Under the pieces are notes generated by a model. That model had not been told where the DNA came from and did not search any database. It was given only the letters and a program-made list of their open reading frames with translations. The translations under genes were made by a program, and so were the position numbers. A stretch of DNA of 64,000 nt, taken from contig JAQFVV010000014.1 in NCBI GenBank assembly GCA_028023455.1, positions 375,336 through 439,335 of the forward strand, read 5' to 3'. Below are positions 1-11,598 of this stretch, one piece after another (the first letter of the stretch is position 1; each line of letters opens with the position of its first letter). This DNA is from Epiperipatus broadwayi. Taxonomy: Eukaryota > Onychophora > Udeonychophora > Euonychophora > Peripatidae.

Positions 1-306
1 TGTAGATTCCCCTATTGTCTTATGACTCTGATAGCTACAGTCTATATATGGTACAAATACAGTCAAGAATTGATATGTAATGTACTTTAAAAAAAATGAA
101 TCCTGTTTTTCCATGATTTTATATATAAGATGAAAATATTTTTTTGTAGGATATCTTTATAGATCCCTTTATTGTCTTATGACTGTTTGGTAGCTATAGT
201 TCATATATGGTACAAATACAATCAAGAATTGATATATAATATACTTTAAAAAAAATGAATCCTGTTTTTTCCATGATTTATATATAAGATGAAAATATTT
301 TTTGCA
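1..306. repeat. Two-copy tandem duplication, period about 157 bp
   Basis: The sequence from about position 4 recurs from about 161 with few differences. Both copies contain the word TATTGTCTTATGACT, then ATATATGGTACAAATACA, CAAGAATTGATAT, an A8 run and ATGAATCCTGTTTT. The first copy may begin before the window. No reading frame is conserved. I see it as a recent local duplication of unknown origin. Confidence 0.9.
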
Positions 307-2330
307 AGTTCTTTTTTATTAATTAGAATATATGAAGAAATCTACATGGCACATGAAAGTGATAAAATTTTGATATAAAAAATAGTTAAAAAGCAAAATA
401 AAAGACAGTATAATTCATTTATATCATTTGTATTTAAAGATTAGTAAATTATTTATGAACAAGTATATCAGATTTTATATACTATAGTTATACTTATTCA
501 TCATATACATTTTACCCATGGATTTATCTTCTTCATGATTCTTTAAAAATAAAATAAAAATAAAACATATTTCTGATTGTCATAATGATCAAGCCAATCA
601 ATTCTTTATATGAACTGTATTGAATTAGTGTAATTTTATTTTTATTTTTAAATTATGTTCTTTAGTTTACAATTATTGCAAAATCATGTGCATTTTAGCA
701 CAGTTATGAAATAATAGACTTGAAGGGTAAAGATTTCTGAATTTAAGTTTTAACTTATTCTGGTATTCAAACATCACATTATCTCCTAAACACATATTAT
801 TATTTATTGATATGGTAAATCAAAATTAATGTCTAGGAATAAGCAATTTCCTTGGAAAATTTGCTGGCACTATTTGGGATTGTGATGCAAGTACTTCATG
901 GATAGTTTTAATAGTACTAGAGATTCTATTATTGTGTATTGTGCTCTGTTGAGGAAAATGTTTCAACACTAAACCTCTGAATATTACTATAAAAATATTA
1001 CTGGCACACTCAAGTTTACTCCTTTGCAATGGCTTTCTGTTCTTTCATACATTTTTTTTGCCAGATATCAGAAAAGAAGTTACCTCTCAGAAAGTGCACA
1101 AAATATTTGTTAAGAGATTAGACTTGTCCATATTTCAAAATTTAGTTCACCATTTAAGACCTATGTCATATCAAGATTCATTCTTTTGGTTGTTTAATCA
1201 AGAATTTGTTATCAAAGAATTATAGCATAAAATTGGAATTTTTATGAAGTTCCACATAATTTTTTTCTAGATCCAAAATAAAGCCAGCTGGATTTGATTT
1301 TCTTAAATGCAATTGGAACCCCATGAACAGATTCAGGACAACTTAGGATCATTGTCCTCATTTGCTTTATAAATGGAATTTAACAGCCACTGATCTATGT
1401 AAATGTGTACAAATACAGCCCATGAATTACATAATTATTGACAGTAAAGAAGAATTGAAGATTTAATAAAGCTTCTAGTAAATCTATTTTTTAGTTGGAA
1501 TCTCTACAGGTTCCTTTATGATATTTTATTAATAGTTAAGCTGTTTTAAAAAATCTATATGCTAAACAAATTAAATTTATTAATATTATTTTATAACTGT
1601 AATTATTAACTTTTTTCTATTACTCTAAGAATAGTATCAAAGGCAACTTTGTCATATTAAACTTGGATTTGTGATATATAAATTACAATCATGACAATAC
1701 CTTAATAGTTATATCTCACTACCAAATGTGGATATCTTGACTATAATTTTGTTTTATTGATATTACTGTTATCGTTGTTATTCATTCTACTATTGTTGTT
1801 ATTATTGATGGTGAGTTATTGTTTTTATTATATTAATATAAATTTAAATTAGTTTTGATAATTTTTTTCTTTAATAATTTCATCAAACTTGAGTCATATA
1901 CAAATATTATTATCAAATTAGATTTAAATATTATTGTTTTTAAGCCTTCCATCAAACTTGGATTATGTATAAAACGAACCTGTAAAAAGCATGGTTTTTC
2001 TTACTGCAGTCATAATAGAGTGAAGGAAGACTTTTTAGGACTTTTGATGAATTAACAGATCTATTTTACTATAGTTTAGGTGCTCAAACATTTGTGCTTA
2101 GTCTAATGAAAACTTACCATTGCCCATAATGTATTAATTGGCTATATATATAGGCTCATTCTTTCTCAGGAATATAGATAGGTCATGTTATACACATGCT
2201 TTTTAAATAAAGTATTACAAAATATGATCAATAGGGAAAAAAATTCATGCTTTGGTCACAAAACTGACAAAGTAAATTTGTATTAAATGACTATTTGAAC
2301 TTTTATATTGATATAAGGATATATATATAT
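307..2330. other. AT-rich DNA, no feature recognised
   Basis: Only short chance frames are present, rich in I, N, K, F and Y. A (TA)n run sits at about 2318-2330, immediately before the less AT-rich island. Confidence 0.6.
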
Positions 2331-2336
2331 TGTGCT

Positions 2337-2362
2337 GGACGAAAGCTTTTAATTTCGTCTAT
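2337..2362. repeat. Short perfect hairpin
   Basis: GACGAAA and TTTCGTC form a 7-bp perfect stem around an 8-nt loop (GCTTTTAA), a few bases inside the edge of the 2.3-4.2 kb island. It could be a terminal structure of a mobile element. Function is not shown. Confidence 0.5.
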
Positions 2363-2702
2363 CAATCTATTCTAATACAGAGGGCGCCACCAGATCACTA
2401 CATATCTGGAAAATTTGTTTACTATGATCAGAATAGATGATGATGATGGTTTGCGCCGACTAGACTCAGGGAGAAACAAGAGATCTTAAATTGTTTAGAC
2501 AATTGAGACAAAAGCACAAAGACAAACGTCAGCCAAATTAAGTTTAAACATTTTTAATAAAATTGTATTAAGAGAAAATCAACTTATAAGAAAAGTTTAT
2601 AAGTTAACAAATATGATTAGCTCAGGCGGGTACCAGAAAGACTAAATGCAATGCTCTGGCAGATCTATTGATTCTCTAATAAACAAATTTAAAAAGGAGG
2701 AA

Positions 2703-2905
2703 GCAAATTTCATTCAGCAGAGGATTCACTCAAACATTGGTTCTCATCCTCAGATACTTAAACAATACGTCCTTGAAATAGATCAAAGCCACCAGCCCCA
2801 ATGAGCTTTTCGAGATCCAAAATTTGGTCAGACCCCGAATGTTCTTATATTGGTATGAGCTGCACCTATTACTATGTTTAAAATAATGGTGATTGATCCA
2901 CCTCA
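2703..2905 (+). pseudogene. Possible BEL/Pao-like protease fragment (weak)
   Basis: In one plus-strand frame the translation includes FRDPKFGQTPNVLILV. This resembles the BEL/Pao retropepsin-flanking pattern LADPxF...ID-LLGAD. A stop interrupts the frame just before the motif and another follows it. The match is short and eye-made, and the active-site region of a protease is not visible. It would fit an LTR-retrotransposon origin for the surrounding island, but I would not rely on it without a profile search. Confidence 0.2.
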
Positions 2906-3751
2906 AGAACAACCGAAAAATATGATTGAAATGGAGTAAAACAATTAAAATTGGTGAATCCCTGCCAAACGATTGGCGAAAATTACTTTAAAATTAATAA
3001 TTAAAGTCTCAATAAGGGACAAGTAAATAATTAGAAAAACAGTTATGTCTGCCCCATCATTTAAAGAAAATAAACTTACAAACAAATTCTGAGTACACGC
3101 TCTGATAAATTTAAAGCACACATAATAAATACAAACAGAAATTTATCGGAGAGTGCACATGAGTACAAAAATATTAAAAGTCATAAACACTTTAGCAGAA
3201 TGAAAGTATCGCTCACCTGTAATTTAAGAAAGGATAAATTTTATCTTCCTGCTGACAACTTATAAAATTATAAAGAAAAACACAATTCTAATTTCTGCTT
3301 TTAGAGATATTAGAAACGAAATCTCCACCTGCGGCAAATTAGACGATAAAGTCGCCAGCCAAAAGATTTTCGGAGGTTTGCGAAAGCACGAACACAGTGT
3401 TTAAAAATTAATTATTGAATACTAAATAATTACAGGTAAGCATTTAAAATGCACAACCGCTAAAGCATTTATAAAAAGTGGTAGGCATAAAAATATAAAT
3501 ATAAAACTCATTCATCACTCTCCAATAAACAAAACTGAAAGCAAATTGGGAATCTTAAAACTAAGATTCCAAAACCCATTACAAAAATATAGAAAACACA
3601 ATAAAGGTTAAATATGAGTATAACTATTATTTAAGAATACATATTTATGATTAGATTGAGTGGAGATTTAATGAGAATTAATTTACCCTGGGAAGAATAA
3701 AAGCAAATTGTTAACTTTCGGCAAAACACAGTTCGCGTAGAGTGTGCACTT

Positions 3752-3877
3752 TTACTTAAGTTCATTTTCAGGTTCTTCGACCATGGCAAGGTAGATGTAA
3801 TGAGGTTCTGGCTTCTTGTAGGTGTTTAAGGCATTACTGGAGCAAATTTGGAAGTCAGGGATCCGTCTTTTGTTGAG
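3752..3877 (-). other. Short minus-strand open segment, possible terminal exon
   Basis: The frame reads 41 sense codons and then TAA. It ends with a mixed-composition, acidic peptide, MVEEPENELK, unlike the K/N/I/F/Y-rich chance frames nearby. Just upstream on the same strand lies TTGCTAAC followed by AACAAAAG, which resembles a branch point and a 3' splice acceptor. The frame is about 160-290 nt downstream of the minus-strand TATA/initiator. No homologue is recognised and no start codon lies in frame before the preceding stop, so it could only be an exon or a retroelement remnant. Confidence 0.25.
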
Positions 3878-4035
3878 TTAGCAAGCCGTTCGGGTGGTGG
3901 TAACATGTATAGAATTTTTCATCTTGTTGCAAGCAAAAGGATTTAAATAACAGCGAATTTCCTTTAAGAATTTAAATGTCCGTTGAGATAAACTTTCATT
4001 TGAGGAACAGCTTGTCTAGTGACGAATAATGAATT

Positions 4036-4091
4036 AACTGACACTCCAAATTTTCGGGGCTATTTATACGTTGCTCCATTTCCCGCGAAAC
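4036..4091 (-). promoter_or_regulatory. TATA box, initiator and E2F-like site (minus strand)
   Basis: On the minus strand, TTTCGCGGGAAA (plus 4079-4090) is a perfect E2F-type site. It is followed by GTATAAATAG (TATA at plus 4061-4068) and then TCAGTT (plus 4036-4041), a standard arthropod-style initiator. Measured from the first T of the TATA box to the A of TCAGTT the distance is 29 nt, the usual TATA-to-start spacing. An inverted CCAAT lies further upstream at about plus 4106-4110. Transcription would run towards 2331. The arrangement is seen directly; activity is inferred. Confidence 0.6.
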
Positions 4092-4200
4092 ACTTTCCTT
4101 GTTGTCCAATTTCTATGCCTTAGGCAGGGCAAATATTAATCTCCCGCTCAATCCAATCTAGGAATTCTATCCAGGGATTATTGAAATGAAAACAACTACA

Positions 4201-7200
4201 TAAAAATCAAATCTCCGCTATTAAAATAAAAGCCACAGGAATGTAATTAGCTAGATTGCTTGTTTTTTAATTAATTGATTTAAAGTAAAAACAAGCGGTA
4301 TAAGAAAATTATTTTAAAATAAATCGATAACACTGAATGTATTTTGATACACGTATTCTTTTTAAATAATAATAAAAATTTAAATATTAAACGTTTAATG
4401 AAAATTAAAAGCTTAATAAATATTTTTGGTAATAACACCATTGAAACGGATTTCAATTCAGTTCAATATATATATATTAGCTTATGCATTTTTCTAAAAC
4501 TGTTTCATTTTGCTTTTTTTAAAAAAAATCAAAAGTAAATTAGAAAAAAAAAAAAATTAAATAGAATCCTAACATTTGATTGGTGGTAACTTTGTGAATG
4601 CAATAAGTAAAATTTCTGATTGATATTCAAGTACTAGTGTATTAATAGCTTTGAATCTGCAGTCACATCTTATTTTAATTAATAGATTGTTGATTGATTT
4701 ATTGTTTGTTCAATTTGGCATATATATCTATATTTAGACTATTAACTATTAAATGTTATTCAAGAGTGTAGAAATTTGAATAAGAGAAAGATTGATAAAT
4801 GAATTTATTAAATCTTTTAATATCTGCCACTATATCCATATATTTCACAATCATTAATTATATAATTTATGTTTTATATTTGGCCATAACTATAAACCTA
4901 AGGTGATTAAATTTCATATCTGAAGAAGGTAAGCAAAAGGACCATGGATGATCCTGAATTAAATTGAAGAGATTCTAATATTGTTTAGATAGATCTAACA
5001 GAATTACTCTTTATTGTTAATTTGGTGGGAAAAACAAAAAACAAAACAGTTATTCAGAACCTCTTTAAGATGTTCATTTCTTAGCTATAATTGTTTATTT
5101 GTTTAAAGAAATCCTCGGTTTAATGTCTAGAAAGAGGATCTTGATTTTAGGTATTCTCAGTTGTTGAAGTTCTTTCTTGAGTTAGTGACAATTGATTACT
5201 TTAGAATTATTTATAAATTATCTGTGAGATAAGTTGTTTTCTGATATTTGTTGAGGAATAAATGAAAGAGTGAAAATCCACCTTGCAAAGGAATGATCTT
5301 GAATGTACTAGTAATATTTGTTATGATAAGAGTTTGGTTGTGCTTCTAGAAGGTTTATAATGTTGTTGTTAGTATTGCAAATATATATTCTGAAGAATGA
5401 TATGAAATTCCGCATCATTTCATAATATTAAAAAAAATTGTTGTACTTATATTATATGCTATTAATTTATTTCTTTACTTTTGTTTAGTAAGACAAGACT
5501 ACTCAAAAATTTAAAAAGCCTTTGTGATCCAGAAAAAAATTATTAATATTCATTTGTTATAAATCATAACTTTCAAAATAAGATTTCTAGACCAGATTTG
5601 AAAAATATATATATATTGAGATTTAGAAAATGAATAGAAAACATTAATGTGCGACAGTGAGCATTAATTTAATTGTATAAACATGAATGGCTAATTGGAT
5701 ATTGTAAATTATATTGGTAGAATGAAAACTAAGTTGTGGATGCTTTAGCAGTAGTATATTAAACTAAAACTGAACATTAAATTGGCAGATAAAATTGTAT
5801 TTTATAGAAAAAAAAAATTTAGAAATTAGTTGTATATGTTATATGTTAACTCAATTATATTTTTAATAGACAAAAACAAAATACGAATAATTTTAAAATC
5901 TGAATATAAGCATTTTTGATAAGAATAAACAATTCAATAAGTGATCGTATGATGTTTGAGCATTAGAAGTAATAGGCTTTCTATCACTGATTAATTGCAG
6001 ATCATCAGAATAATAATATGCTACAAATATGTTAGAATATGTTTTGATAAAAATTTTTAAATTCTTTTGAGTTTTTTTTTTAATATATATAGTATGTGTT
6101 CTTTATGCTATGTTATGTGTATAGCTTCCAATATATACATGCCTACACACAAATATATATTATGTGCACTCAAACATTGTAAATAAATGTACATTCAGTG
6201 TTTTTGGTAATGTAAGAAATAATTTAGTTATTGTTTAAGGGAGTGAAAAAAAGATGGCAAACTACCACCAACATTGAACAGGTATTTTTTTTTTTTTTAT
6301 CGTTTAATCATTATATTTTTTTGCCTAGAGATCTTTTAAAGTTATTAATTAAACCTGCTTTTAGTCTATTTCAGCAGACATATGTACCGCTTTTGTCTAA
6401 TCATTGTTTTTTAATCACCCAGAAATAAGATTAAATTTTACAGATAGGCTGATATTAGTTTTCCTACTGTCATATTTAACATAAAATACATTTCACGAAA
6501 CAGTTAAATAAAAATAAAGGGAAAGCTTATGATGTTAGTGTGTATATGTAATATCTTGATAGTTTATATATATAACTAATTATAAACAATAGGACTGTTG
6601 ATGGCGATTAAGTGTTAATGCTCTAATAACTTAGTTACCCCATCTGTCTTTGTTCATAGAATTTAACATACTTAAACATTTTTTTGGGAGTTAAATTGAA
6701 AGTGATGTTAAACTGCTATTACTAATAGGCAATAATATTTTTAGTAATGAAGTGTCTATTATAAGATACTTTTGGGAATAGCTGACATGCTTTCCATACA
6801 CACACCTATATATATAAATTTGTCATTGAAAGATTGAAAGAATTCGATGAAGAAATACTATTCACTTTTATTGGATTAATATATGCCACTCACACATGCA
6901 TTTGTTTATACATATATACATTTAACTTTTCTGAGCAACTTAGCTTGGTGGTAATAGTGATGAATTTCTGGATTAATTCCACTCGAAAAAAATTTCTCAG
7001 GTTGGTGTACTTAACCTATCCCTATTATGTTCAAATGTCGTAACTTTACATGTCCTGAATGATTTTAGGGCAGTAATAAAATGGCAAACTATCCATGAAT
7101 TACGGATCGACCCTAAACACTTCTGATGGTCAAATTTCTTACAAACTCTTGAACAATATACCATTTAATTAATTTATTTATTAACAAGATGACATTTGAT

Positions 7201-10147
7201 TTAGATATATAAATATTCATATATGTTTGCTAGCGACTAAACGTTCCTATAATTTGAAAAATGATTTTATATTTAAAAGCATAAATTAAAAAATAAGTAT
7301 TTAAAATTGCTATTTTTTTTTTTTAAGTCAGCCTTTATTTCTTTATTTTCAATACAATAATTTACATTACATTAATATTATTATTATATTTAGATTAAAT
7401 ATTGTAATTTAAAAATAGTCACCTTTAAACTGCTATTTTTTGTTCTAATTGCGCATGGTAATTTTAAAATCATATTATGCATCAAAACTTAGATAAGAAG
7501 ACTTTGTTTTAAATGTATGAGAGCTTTATTGAGAAATTTGTAAATTGTAACCCATAAGCTTTAATGTGCTAATTACTTTTCAGGCATCCCAGTCACATTA
7601 ATTTATAGAAGTATATATCCATGTCTATATATAAATTTTTTTATTGTTATTCTTACTTATTAATGAATAAAATATATATGTATAAAGAGCAATATATGAA
7701 TGAACAGAGTAGACCAATGCTGAAAATTTTATATTGGTCACAATGTTAGAAAAAATATATTTGTGGGACAAAATACTTTATTTTGAATTTTACATATATA
7801 ATTTTAGTGCCTGTATAATGATATTTTTTTTTTTTTTATACATTTACATATATCATAATGAATCTATATTCGTATATATAAACATTAAAAGTTTAAAGCT
7901 AAACTAGTCAATAAAAATAATTAAAATTATCCCAAATTCACAACTAAATCAGACTAGCCAAATAAACTCTAAAACACAACCAATGGTTTCATTGCTACAA
8001 GAAGACTTATCGAGTGTAAAGGACTACAAGATATATGTGATTGTTTTCTAATATGGATTGAGAATATGCTTTTTATTTTTTATTCTAGTGATTCGGTAAA
8101 TAAACTGACAAAAAAATCTGTAAATGTGATCAACTTAATTTTTACCAAGTCATAGGCTGAGAGCTACATGTTTATATATATTCAGTTATACTTTAAAAAA
8201 TACTTAAAGGAGCTGAAGAAATACATAATTTATATATTTAGTTTACATTATTTTTTTATACCCATTATAACTTATAATAAAATTTTTTTTTTTCAATTTT
8301 ATATTAAACTCGAAATAATTGTCTCTTTCTATTTTAAATACATTTTGTTTATTTGATAAAATTGCTAAGTTCATAGATTTTAAAACTTAATTTTTAAAAA
8401 AAAAAGATATTAATTATAAATTGTATAAAAATAACCAGTCAACAAACAAAACGAACAAAAAAAAAAAACGGTCACTACTTAATACTTTAAATATCACTTT
8501 AGAAATGTAATTCTATAATTTTTAAATATAGGGGATTATTATGAAATGCACTTTTTTAAAAAGTTTATTATTTATAGTGATAATAAGTACAAATTTCGAA
8601 TATAATTCTGTTTGTATTCGTTATTTTATTTATAAATGTCTCATTTTATGTAAATAAATATTTTAAATATATATGCACTTATTTCTAGACTTATATTATT
8701 GCAATAAAAAATAAGTTATTTTAAAAATATTTTTGCTAGAAAATATTTTTATATTAGAATTAAATATTTTTTTTTTGTTAATTCTGCAGAAATATTTATT
8801 TTCATATTGCTGTGCTAGTTATTTATATATTTTTTACTATCACATTTTTGTGATTGATGCATTATTATTACTTTTGTATTCCCCACCCACTTCTTAGAAT
8901 AACATAGAATCTGATATCTTTTTTTTTTCCCAATATAATTATTATGTTTTACGTGAATGTTCACGCTGTTCACTTGAAAAAATATCTATGAATAGATTGA
9001 ATATTCTAGAAGGAATTAGATAAAATTTCAGTTGAAATTAAAGGTTCGCAAATATTTTATTTTATGCATATGTGAAGGACCGAGTGTACATGGTTATCAT
9101 ATGAGCCCGCAACCATGGTGTCTAAACTATTCTTATCTTCACTACTTAATATTTTACAAATCTGATAAGTATCGTCTTTTTTAATGTTTTTCTGAAGAAA
9201 ATACTGGAGAAGTATTTGCTCTGCAGTAGCCCCTTTAAAGACATTATATTTACTTTTGAACTATATGTAATAAAAACAAGTAGATTATTAAAACATTTAT
9301 TAATCTAAATTTTTAAAATAAATAAATGTGTATACATTAAATTTATTAATTCAAATTTTTATTTTTGATAACACTATTATTATTATTATTATTATTATTC
9401 TTAAATAATTGTTTATGAGAAATATACAAATAAATCGAATACTTGCCATTTATCTGATGACAGATAATAATAAAAAAATATCGGTACTGCTTTTTGAGTT
9501 TACATAAAATAGATTAAGATGGATAATTCATTTCTCTATCACCAGAAATAGATATTAGAATGTGTTATGCAGTAAAAAAAGAGAAGTTAATTGGTATTAT
9601 TAGTCGTCCACTAACTTAAAGAATTATTAAAATGTATTGCATATAGCATTAATTCTTATAAATAGTTTACTTATTTTTTTTTTAAAAAAAAAAAATGTTA
9701 TATAAACATTTAAAAACACTGTTAAAAGTCATAAAGCAATATAGACTTAAGAATAATAATTGTGATATTTTCAATTTTTTCACATAGTATCCAGAAAGAA
9801 AGTATTTAATTTTTTATTTAATATTTGTTTTAATGATATAAAGTGCTCATTAAAGTTTATAATTAACTGCAAATATTGACATGTTAAAAAGTTGTCAAAC
9901 ATGGGAACTACTACTGTGATCAAGTGTCATCATGTAGGAATCTCACCTAAATACTTAATATTCTTTGTGCAGAAAAGTTCATTGCATTTGTGTATTTTAT
10001 TATTAACTGTTATTCTGGAAATTGTTTATCTGATATTTAGTAGCAAATATTTATTTTCAGAAAATTTTATTGATTTAAAATAACCTATAGACTCTAGAAA
10101 TTTTAATAAGTGCATAATTTTTACTGTTATTCAATATATAACATTTA
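4201..10147. other. AT-rich DNA, no gene recognised
   Basis: This 6-kb stretch contains many homopolymer and (TA)n runs and a (TTA)n run at about 9375-9400. All open frames are short and of AT-driven composition. I could not match any of it to a transposon protein. Confidence 0.6.
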
Positions 10148-10161
10148 GAATATATAAACTT
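10148..10161. repeat. Target-site duplication, left copy (14 bp)
   Basis: GAATATATAAACTT lies directly beside the poly(T) that marks the LINE 3' tail. An identical copy is at 10946-10959. Confidence 0.85.
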
Positions 10162-10945
10162 TTTTTTTTCTCAGTGATGAGATGTTTATTCATAAAAAAA
10201 AAAAACCAGATACAGTAAAACAAATGAAATTTCAGGAGCAAAATCGTAAGAGGTGAAGGATACATGTAAAAAGGGAATGGGAAGTGGAGAGGGGAAATGG
10301 TGTGTAGTCCAGGCCGGTTAGAAATACATGTCTTCGTGATGAGTCCTATGACAGGCTGAGAGGATGGGAGTTGGAGGATTGCCCAAGTGTCTGTGAGGAG
10401 TGGAGGTGGGGCTAGTTTGGAATCTCGGGTTTTGAGAGTGCGAATTAGGTCCAAGAGCTTTTGATTGACTGAAGGTACTCTCTGGTCAAGGATGATGGCA
10501 CATTGGAGAAACCAGAGAGCATAGATGAGAAAAACTGATAGTCTAATAGCTGCAAAGATCCCTGTTTCTATGGATTCTTGGAGGTTGAAGATGGTATTTC
10601 TGTGCGAGGAAAGGCAGGAGTTGATGACATTTCTCATGCCAAGCAGAAAAGGACATTTAAGTAGGAAGTGCTGGAGGGTTTCGTTGTCAGTTTTACAGAG
10701 CTGACATATGGGAGAGATCTTGGTGAAACCCTTATGGTTGACCAAAAATTGATTTGTGGGAAGGGAATGAAGATTGATTTTGAGGAGGAAATCAAGGAAT
10801 TTTGCTTCAAGGGACCACCTTTTGAAATTTGCGGATTAATTGGGCATTGGTAAGTCTGAGGAATGTAGGGGACAATGGAAAAGTCTGCGGTCTGATTGAA
10901 AACCTCCCAGTACTTTAGTTTGCTGTTGATGGATGGTATAACAAG
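10162..10945 (-). mobile_element. 5'-truncated LINE insertion, ORF2 C-terminus and poly(A)
   Basis: The minus strand holds the 3' end of a non-LTR retrotransposon. Its frame from about 10830 reads AKFLDFLLKINLHSLPTNQF, homologous to RYLDFMIKINLEALPTNEF in the LINE at 63.9 kb. A C-terminal zinc-finger motif CX2CX8HX4C follows (CQLC...HFLLKC, about 10653-10706), typical of L1/Tx1-like ORF2 proteins. Upstream of 10840 the frame is shifted by one base. The element ends in a poly(A) (plus-strand T run at 10160-10169). It is flanked by identical 14-bp direct repeats, so it is a target-primed insertion truncated at its 5' end. It cannot encode an active polymerase. The open frame runs on through the poly(A) into flanking DNA, so the original stop codon is lost or out of frame. 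Confidence 0.88.
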
Positions 10946-10959
10946 GAATATATAAACTT
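10946..10959. repeat. Target-site duplication, right copy (14 bp)
   Basis: GAATATATAAACTT, identical to the copy at 10148-10161, abuts the truncated 5' end of the LINE insertion. Confidence 0.85.
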
Positions 10960-11321
10960 ATTCAGAGATTAAGTAAGTCTGAACATTTTAATATAATTCA
11001 TAAATCAGATCTTTAAAGAATCATTTTGACAAACGGTTTGCAAGTTTGGTAAAATGATTTTTTAGGAATCAGACTTGTGAATTATAATAATATATTGGGA
11101 CTAAGTTAATAAGTATAAAATTGAAATTGTATTCACATAAATTTTATATGATTTTTAATACCACATGTATATATAGAATATGTAGCTTTATGAAATTTAT
11201 TTATCTTTTACAATTAAAAAAAAAGTTTCAACTAATAATTTTTTGTTTGTATAGTATATTAAACAATCTCCATACTTCCCCATTTTTTTAAAATTCATAT
11301 AAATAAAGGTACAATAAAAGA

Positions 11322-11598
11322 CAAATGACCCCAAGATGCATTTCATGCTGAACCAGCACTCATCAGTTGACCCAGGTCACTATCTCTCATATATATCTCT
11401 ATTACATGAAGAGTATTTATCTCCATGTGTGCGTACGTTTAAAATTAAAAAAATCAGATATATTAATCTTTAATTGAGGTTTAAAGTTTATATCTGTGCT
11501 AATCTCTCATTTAGAAAATGATTAGTAATAATCATTATTGTATTTATCTGAGGTGGATGGTGTCAAAGTTGTGAGTGGAGTGAGTTTGATAATGGTAA
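11322..11598 (+). repeat. Dispersed repeat family A, most complete copy
   Basis: This copy holds the whole shared pattern: a GC-richer start (ATTTCATGCTGAACCAGCAC, CATCAGTTGACCCAGG), a middle ATCTCCATGTGTGCG, then GGTTTAAAGTTTATATCTG, and an end TATTTATCTGAGGT...GTCAAAGTTGTGAGTG. Diverged relatives lie at 26462-26720, 37081-37630 and 51640-51870. No reading frame is conserved among them. It is probably a non-autonomous mobile element; no terminal repeats or target duplications were established. Confidence 0.7.

Larger units (their letters stand above)
2331..4200. other. Less AT-rich island of unknown identity with a minus-strand promoter
   Basis: Base composition changes sharply here. CpG-containing words such as GGCGCCACC, TTTGCGCCGAC, AAAGTCGCCAGCC and GTTCGGGTGG occur in a window where such words are rare. 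Read on the minus strand, the upper end holds an E2F-like site, a TATA box and an initiator, and the block runs from a 5' TGTAGTTG to a 3' CCAGCACA. TG...CA ends would suit an LTR, but I find no matching target-site duplication at these limits, and 1.7 kb after the start site is long for R plus U5. Alternatives are the 5' part of a host gene or a decayed LTR element. Confidence 0.45.

Noticed and set aside
2331-4200. Solo LTR with TG...CA ends
   Set aside because: The bases outside the proposed ends (ATATAT versus TAAAAA) do not form a matching duplication, and the post-start part would be unusually long. Kept only as one hypothesis.
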